From a virus: a stretch of DNA of 25,257 nt. Of this stretch, positions 22,422-25,257 are shown one piece after another. The stretch lies in IMG/VR virus record IMGVR_UViG_3300026320_000025, positions 1 to 25,257 of that record; one strand, written 5' to 3'. The position numbers and the translations under genes are program-made. How positions within the stretch are numbered: the stretch's first letter is position 1; each line of letters begins with the position of its first letter. Under the pieces are notes generated by a model that saw only the letters and a program-made list of their open reading frames with translations, made no database searches and was not told the DNA's origin.

Positions 22422-22463
22422 AATAAAAGGGGGGCCGACTGCCCTCCCAGGCTCATCAGCCCC
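22422..22463 (-). terminator. terminator-like hairpin upstream of terL
   Basis: On the minus strand GGGGCTGA pairs with TCGGCCCC (8 bp with one G-T wobble) around a 17-base loop that can form a small inner stem. CCTTTTATTT follows. This fits an intrinsic terminator, separating the small-protein block (25231-22492) from terL. The large loop lowers confidence. If it terminates, terL needs readthrough or its own promoter; I see no convincing promoter in the bases that follow. Confidence 0.45.
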
Positions 22464-22491
22464 AACTGACCCTAGCTTTCCGCAGTGCAGT

Positions 22492-22674
22492 CTACTTGCC
22501 TGTGCGGAAGTTTTCAAGAAGTTCCAAGAAGTGGGTATCGTCTTGGTTCAGATCGCCTAACTCCAGCATTTTCTTCCTGAGCACTCGGCAAGTGTCAATG
22601 CGCACTTCAGCTGACCAGCGCCTGTCGTGGAAAATCGAATCGTGGACCCGAAGGATATATAGCCATCTCTCCAT
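22492..22674 (-). CDS. small protein, unknown function
   Basis: 60 residues from ATG 22674; GAGG lies ten bases upstream. The chain is mixed and helical (ERWLYILRVHDSIFHDRRWS, then CRVLRKKMLELGDLNQDDTH), with balanced charge and no motif. It is the last gene before the terminator-like hairpin and terL, where small terminase genes are often found, but it is too short for one and shows no clear DNA-binding motif. A 93-base gap separates it from the upstream gene. Confidence 0.6.
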   Translation of the reverse strand: MERWLYILRVHDSIFHDRRWSAEVRIDTCRVLRKKMLELGDLNQDDTHFLELLENFRTGK

Positions 22675-22767
22675 GGCGGGCTAGCCTCTGAGACTCGCTG
22701 CCCTTATTCTGATTTTAGGTCTATACCTTAGGCGCGCAACAAGCAAGGGTACGTTGGTTCTCAGGGC

Positions 22768-23028
22768 TTACTCGCCACGTATCTCGGCTCTTGGGCCAAC
22801 CGCGATGAAATTCACTGCGTTCGGAAGGAGAGTAACCTGTTTGAACTCCAGTACAGGGAATTTCTTGTCGATGTAGTCGATGGCGCGCTCAAGAATCCCT
22901 TCAATGTCCGACTCGCTATAGCCGCGCTGCGCCGGAGCCACGAACTGATGGTGCAGGGTCTTGTCGCCCACGATCACCTTGATCGTCACGCGCTTCCAAA
23001 GTTTCTTTCCGTCTTTCGCTGGCTTCAT
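22768..23028 (-). CDS. small phage protein, unknown function
   Basis: 86 residues from ATG 23028, overlapping the upstream TGA (ATGA). A TTG ten codons earlier (23058) would overlap more and is less likely. Basic start (MKPAKDGKKLWKRVTIKVIV), then KTLHHQFVAPAQRGYSESD, a helix (IEGILERAIDYIDKKF) and a final strand region (FKQVTLLPNAVNFIAV). The alternating strands and single helix suggest a small alpha/beta domain. Similar short proteins occur in packaging-gene neighbourhoods of uncultured phages, as I recall. No function can be assigned. Confidence 0.68.
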   Translation of the reverse strand: MKPAKDGKKLWKRVTIKVIVGDKTLHHQFVAPAQRGYSESDIEGILERAIDYIDKKFPVLEFKQVTLLPNAVNFIAVGPRAEIRGE

Positions 23029-23228
23029 GGACGTGGTCGATGCACTTTGCAGCCCCAACTCCTGAAGAACGGATTGCGCTCGACTTTATCGCAGCGCCGG
23101 CAAGTCCAGAAACAGTCTGAGCATCCGCAGCCTAATGGGATAACGCTGCTGTCCCACTTGTGCCCCAATTTCCGGCAGAAGAATGCCTGGACGCGCGAAA
23201 ATAAAGTTTCTCTCCAATCATTCGTCAT
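23025..23228 (-). CDS. small Cys-rich (probable zinc) protein
   Basis: 67 residues from ATG 23228, overlapping the upstream stop (ATGA). A frame nine codons longer upstream is disfavoured by this coupling. Seven Cys: 18, 34, 36, 39, 43, 46 and 60, with CGCSDCFWTCRRC as the core (C-x-C-x2-C-x3-C-x2-C) and His23 nearby. This fits one or two zinc sites in a small ribbon or knuckle fold. Basic and aromatic residues around it (HKWDSS, FFRSWG) would suit nucleic-acid binding. No family recognised. Confidence 0.66.
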   Translation of the reverse strand: MTNDWRETLFSRVQAFFCRKLGHKWDSSVIPLGCGCSDCFWTCRRCDKVERNPFFRSWGCKVHRPRP

Positions 23229-23479
23229 TGGTTGCCAAACGGCGGTTTGCGCCACTCTTTTCTGTCGGTATATAGCTTGCGCGCTTCAAACTCAATCGTC
23301 TCGCGCGACGGGAACCAGCGCAAGAAATCCTGGCGCATCTCAATGGAGTCCATGATGAACTTGAGATTGCGGAAGTCGCAGCCCGCTCGAAGCACTTCGG
23401 TTTCCCGATTACGGAGAATGAATTCAAAACGACATGGCTGGAACTCGCGCCGCAACTGTTCGATCCCTTGGCTCCTCAT
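23225..23479 (-). CDS. small phage protein, unknown function
   Basis: 84 residues from ATG 23479, overlapping the upstream stop (ATGA). There is no separate ribosome binding site, so translation is probably coupled. The protein is rich in Arg, Glu and Phe (CRFEFILRNRETEVL, FRNLKFIMDSIEMRQDFLRW), with a helical appearance and no membrane segment. It is part of the run of four overlapping small genes 23772-22768. Function unknown. Confidence 0.66.
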   Translation of the reverse strand: MRSQGIEQLRREFQPCRFEFILRNRETEVLRAGCDFRNLKFIMDSIEMRQDFLRWFPSRETIEFEARKLYTDRKEWRKPPFGNQ

Positions 23480-23772
23480 GGCGATCCGAGAGGGATCACT
23501 TGATTGGCGTCGGCGTCCTTATCGTTGCGCTCGATACGCGGCCGCAAGAGCCCTTCCTGCAAAATGGCATCGAGTTTCTCTGGCGTTAGCTTGCGGTCGT
23601 TCTCGTCAAATACTTTCTTGATCTGCTCGCTGGTCCAGATAATGTCCGGGGTATAGCAGACGATCACTAAGCTGTCAGGGCTGACGAGCGGCTTGCCGTC
23701 TTGCACGCGTTCAAGATTCGTGGGCTCTAGGATGAGCACATGCTTGTAATCAACGGTCGTAAAATAAATGAT
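23476..23772 (-). CDS. small phage protein, probable ATC/ATT start
   Basis: 98 residues if read from ATC 23772-23770 (or 97 from the ATT at 23769). A site AGGCGGTG (23778-23785, one mismatch to AGGAGGTG) lies upstream, with seven bases between AGGCGG and the ATC. The only standard in-frame start near the N-terminus is GTG 23739, which has no ribosome binding site and would remove IYFTTVDYKH. That segment reads as a natural first strand and continues into VLILEPTNLE. The rest is alpha/beta: DSLVIVCYTPDIIW (a strand), then a helix (SEQIKKVFDENDRK) and a charged C-terminus. It overlaps the next gene by ATGA. Function unknown. Confidence 0.64.
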   Translation of the reverse strand: MIYFTTVDYKHVLILEPTNLERVQDGKPLVSPDSLVIVCYTPDIIWTSEQIKKVFDENDRKLTPEKLDAILQEGLLRPRIERNDKDADANQVIPLGSP

Positions 23773-23793
23773 TAGAGCACCGCCTCGAAGATT

Positions 23794-24222
23794 TCAGATT
23801 TGAAGCGTTATTTCTTTTGTGGCACGGCTGGCCTCGGTCTTATCTTGTTTCTGATTCTTTTTTCTCCTCTTTGGTTCCTCGGCGGGCTCCACGGATTTGA
23901 TCCAGTCGATGAGTTGATCCATGGTCCACTGCTGATCCCACACATTCCACATCTTGGACATCACGTGAAAATCGAATACGTGCGCTATCGCTTCAGTGTA
24001 GGAAACATATGAACCGCCGCAAGAGCAAGGACCATTGCAGGACTTCTTTAGCCAGGGCCATTGTTTTTCGGGCTCTTCGATGAAACTAGGCTTTTCAATC
24101 TTCACGCCGACGGCTGCGAGCGCCATGCCCAGAGCGCATCCAGATCCTTCACCATCCGTCAAGAACATCGCTTTAGGCTTCAGCAGCACTCGGCCCAGGG
24201 CCATTGCTTCACTGAGTTTCAT
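23794..24222 (-). CDS. phage protein with Cys cluster, unknown function
   Basis: 142 residues from ATG 24222. GGAAGG is seven bases upstream, which favours this ATG over one two codons earlier. The N-terminus MKLSEAMALGRVLLKP, then SGCALGMALAAVGV, is helical; SCNGPCSCGG (Cys62, 66, 68) may bind metal. A helix with Trp-rich sequence follows (MSKMWNVWDQQWTMDQLIDW), then a Lys/Glu-rich tail. It overlaps the membrane micro-protein by 14 bases. Proteins beginning MKLSEA with a CALG segment are frequent as hypothetical phage proteins, as I recall. Function unknown. Confidence 0.7.
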   Translation of the reverse strand: MKLSEAMALGRVLLKPKAMFLTDGEGSGCALGMALAAVGVKIEKPSFIEEPEKQWPWLKKSCNGPCSCGGSYVSYTEAIAHVFDFHVMSKMWNVWDQQWTMDQLIDWIKSVEPAEEPKRRKKNQKQDKTEASRATKEITLQI

Positions 24223-24331
24223 CGTCATCCCTTCCTTTCCTGTGCTTCGCAAATAGAAACTCTTTCAGCGCGACGATCACCAAGACCGAGAAAGCAATGG
24301 CGGCAAACATGACCAACGTGTCCAGAACCAT
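24209..24331 (-). CDS. 40-residue single-span membrane protein
   Basis: ATG 24331 follows the previous stop (24332) without a gap (TGAATG) and has GAGG six bases upstream. The product has a hydrophobic segment at about residues 6-27 (LVMFAAIAFSVLVIVALKEF) and then a charged tail (KHRKGRDDDETQ), giving an N-out or N-in single span with the tail probably in the cytoplasm. It ends inside the next gene. Small membrane proteins in phages include holin-like, superinfection or spanin-type factors; size and topology alone do not choose among them. No lysis gene is seen nearby. Confidence 0.62.
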   Translation of the reverse strand: MVLDTLVMFAAIAFSVLVIVALKEFLFAKHRKGRDDDETQ

Positions 24332-24634
24332 TCACGTCCTCAAGAGTTTCTTGAAACAGACTTCGTGAAATGCCGCTTGCAAGGTCTTCTTGCCTTTGCC
24401 CTTGAAGAGAATAATGGGCACTTCGTCGCGGCACAAGTCGCAATCTATACAATCTTCGTCGTGTCTCTCCCATCGCGGATCGTCTTCCGCTACTCCAATC
24501 GGCTGCGCGCAAAGAGCGCACACGCAATCCGGATCCAGACATCCCGACTGGCCGCAGGACTTCTTCGACCAGCGAATCTCGTGCGCACGTTCGTTGAATT
24601 TAAATTGGTTCTCATCGCCAGCTACCATGCCCAT
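24332..24634 (-). CDS. Cys-rich zinc-binding-like protein
   Basis: 100 residues from ATG 24634. GAGGTG lies seven bases upstream, better than the TTG at 24649 that overlaps the previous stop. Nine Cys: 27, 32, 37, 39, 42, 62, 65, 68 and 93, in two groups (CGQSGCLDPDCVCALC and CIDCDLC). The paired CxxC motifs suggest two zinc sites, possibly binding DNA or protein. The C-terminal segment (LQAAFHEVCFKKLLRT) is helical. One of several Cys-rich small proteins at this end. No known family assigned. Confidence 0.68.
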   Translation of the reverse strand: MGMVAGDENQFKFNERAHEIRWSKKSCGQSGCLDPDCVCALCAQPIGVAEDDPRWERHDEDCIDCDLCRDEVPIILFKGKGKKTLQAAFHEVCFKKLLRT

Positions 24635-24645
24635 TTGGCAGCACC

Positions 24646-24993
24646 TCAATCAGGGGATTTCTTTACGCTTTTTCTTTTGCTGGCACAGAGTCCGCAGGAA
24701 CAATTTGGAGCGTGTGCGAGAACACTTGATGGAGTAGCGGGAGTGACGGTTCCGTTCGCTGAATTGACGAAGGCAACGGAGACTCGGTGCACTTCTCCGG
24801 TGGCCACACGAGCACGCCGTTTACGAGGAGCAATTCCTCCAGTCCTTCCGGTGTCATGCGCTTCACCCGATTCATCAATCCTCGCGTTGCATTGCGTGCG
24901 AATCCATTCTGAGAGCGAGAGCTTCTCGCGCTTCGCAGCGCCCACCCATATCGTATGAACGCTTTCGTCAAGTTTCAATAGTACGGTCTTCAC
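24646..24993 (-). CDS. small protein with ribbon-helix-helix-like N-terminus
   Basis: 115 residues from GTG 24993. A stop codon lies immediately upstream in frame and AAAGGTG sits just before it, so GTG is the start. The N-terminus (TVLLKLDESVHTIWVGAAKR, then KLSLSEWIRTQCNARI) has the strand-then-two-helices pattern of ribbon-helix-helix DNA-binding proteins. This suggests a small regulator or an antitoxin-like protein. The C-terminal half is Ser/Ala/Arg-rich and ends with CSCGLC and a Lys-rich tail, a possible metal site. The ribbon-helix-helix reading is inferred, not proven. Confidence 0.65.
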   Translation of the reverse strand: MKTVLLKLDESVHTIWVGAAKREKLSLSEWIRTQCNARIDESGEAHDTGRTGGIAPRKRRARVATGEVHRVSVAFVNSANGTVTPATPSSVLAHAPNCSCGLCASKRKSVKKSPD

Positions 24994-25021
24994 TCAGTCA
25001 CCTTTCGAGAAGCCTCCTATT

Positions 25022-25231
25022 TTATTTTTTCTCCAAAGAATTCAGCACGCGCGTCACTTCGTCGTACTCCCCGAGAAGCGCTTCTAAAGTCGCGTGGCCT
25101 TGGTGTTCCTCGCTCTTCAGTTCCCCGCATCCAGTGCAGCGGAAGATCACCCAACAGGTATAAAACTTGTTGGAGTTCGTTACCTGAACAGGTCTCCAAG
25201 AATGCCGGTGTCGTTTTCTAAATGGCCACAT
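25022..25231 (-). CDS. small zinc-ribbon-like protein
   Basis: 69 residues from ATG 25231; only a weak GAG is found upstream. Basic N-terminus (MWPFRKRHRHSW), then Cys26, Cys32 and Cys35 (CTGCGELKSEEHQGH), with His10 or the later His residues as a possible fourth ligand: a short zinc ribbon. The C-terminal helix (TLEALLGEYDEVTRVLNSLE) may dimerise. It is the first gene of the window in transcription order; what precedes it is outside. Confidence 0.62.
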   Translation of the reverse strand: MWPFRKRHRHSWRPVQVTNSNKFYTCWVIFRCTGCGELKSEEHQGHATLEALLGEYDEVTRVLNSLEKK

Positions 25232-25257
25232 CGTCTAAACTCACGGGAAGCACAGTA

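Noticed and set aside
22229-22465. 78-codon minus-strand frame overlapping the start of terL
   Set aside because: It runs through the terminator-like hairpin and over the TerL N-terminus in another frame; TerL has clear family motifs.
1-25257. Integrase, attachment sites, repressor, lysis genes, CRISPR arrays, insertion sequences
   Set aside because: I searched for these by eye on both strands and found none, so I cannot say whether the element is a lytic phage or a prophage.

Overview
The window looks like part of a tailed double-stranded DNA bacteriophage (or prophage) genome. It carries a complete packaging, head and neck/tail module: terminase large subunit, portal, scaffold-like protein, major capsid protein, a head-tail adaptor candidate and tail proteins. 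Every gene I can support lies on the minus strand and is tightly packed, with many 1-14 base overlaps, so transcription runs from high to low coordinates. No HK97-type prohead protease is visible between portal and capsid. The large tail protein begins and ends like podovirus tail-accessory proteins. I therefore lean towards a podovirus-like virus with a scaffold-type head. The host cannot be fixed from sequence. The style of the tail and exported proteins reminds me of soil-phage contigs, but that is an impression only.

Layout in order of transcription: (1) 25231-22492, small early-side proteins. Several are Cys-rich and probably bind metal, and one is a 40-residue membrane protein. (2) A terminator-like hairpin at about 22431-22463, then terL (22404-20824). 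(3) 20827-18589, a chain of small proteins: coiled coil, His-rich acidic, a 61-residue basic protein that seems to start at ATT, two proteins carrying a motif shared with the capsid C-terminus, a four-Cys protein and a small basic protein. (4) The portal gene, interrupted by an intein with the features of class 3 (no N-terminal nucleophile, Trp/Cys/Thr set) and a LAGLIDADG endonuclease domain, followed by the scaffold-like protein. (5) A short capsid-adjacent protein, a 267-base intergenic stretch and the major capsid gene. (6) Two hairpins, a free-standing HNH endonuclease and a GroES-like co-chaperonin. (7) Two head/neck-region proteins of unknown role, an adaptor candidate, a repeat-containing fibre-like protein, a small protein, a terminator-like hairpin and a 1532-residue tail protein. 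(8) A fibronectin-like protein, a small protein and two proteins with N-terminal export or membrane signals. The last of these runs off the left edge.

How the genes probably work together: TerL pumps DNA through the portal into a shell built from the capsid protein on the scaffold-like protein. The GroES-like protein plausibly helps the host chaperonin fold capsid subunits. The adaptor candidate and the 1532-residue protein would close the head and form the tail, and the fibre-like proteins would contact the host.

The most unusual observations are: (a) three genes whose best-supported start codon is ATT or ATC, placed behind a good ribosome binding site; (b) two small proteins that repeat a C-terminal capsid motif; (c) the class 3 intein in the portal; (d) a possible leader-peptide/terminator arrangement ahead of the largest tail gene.
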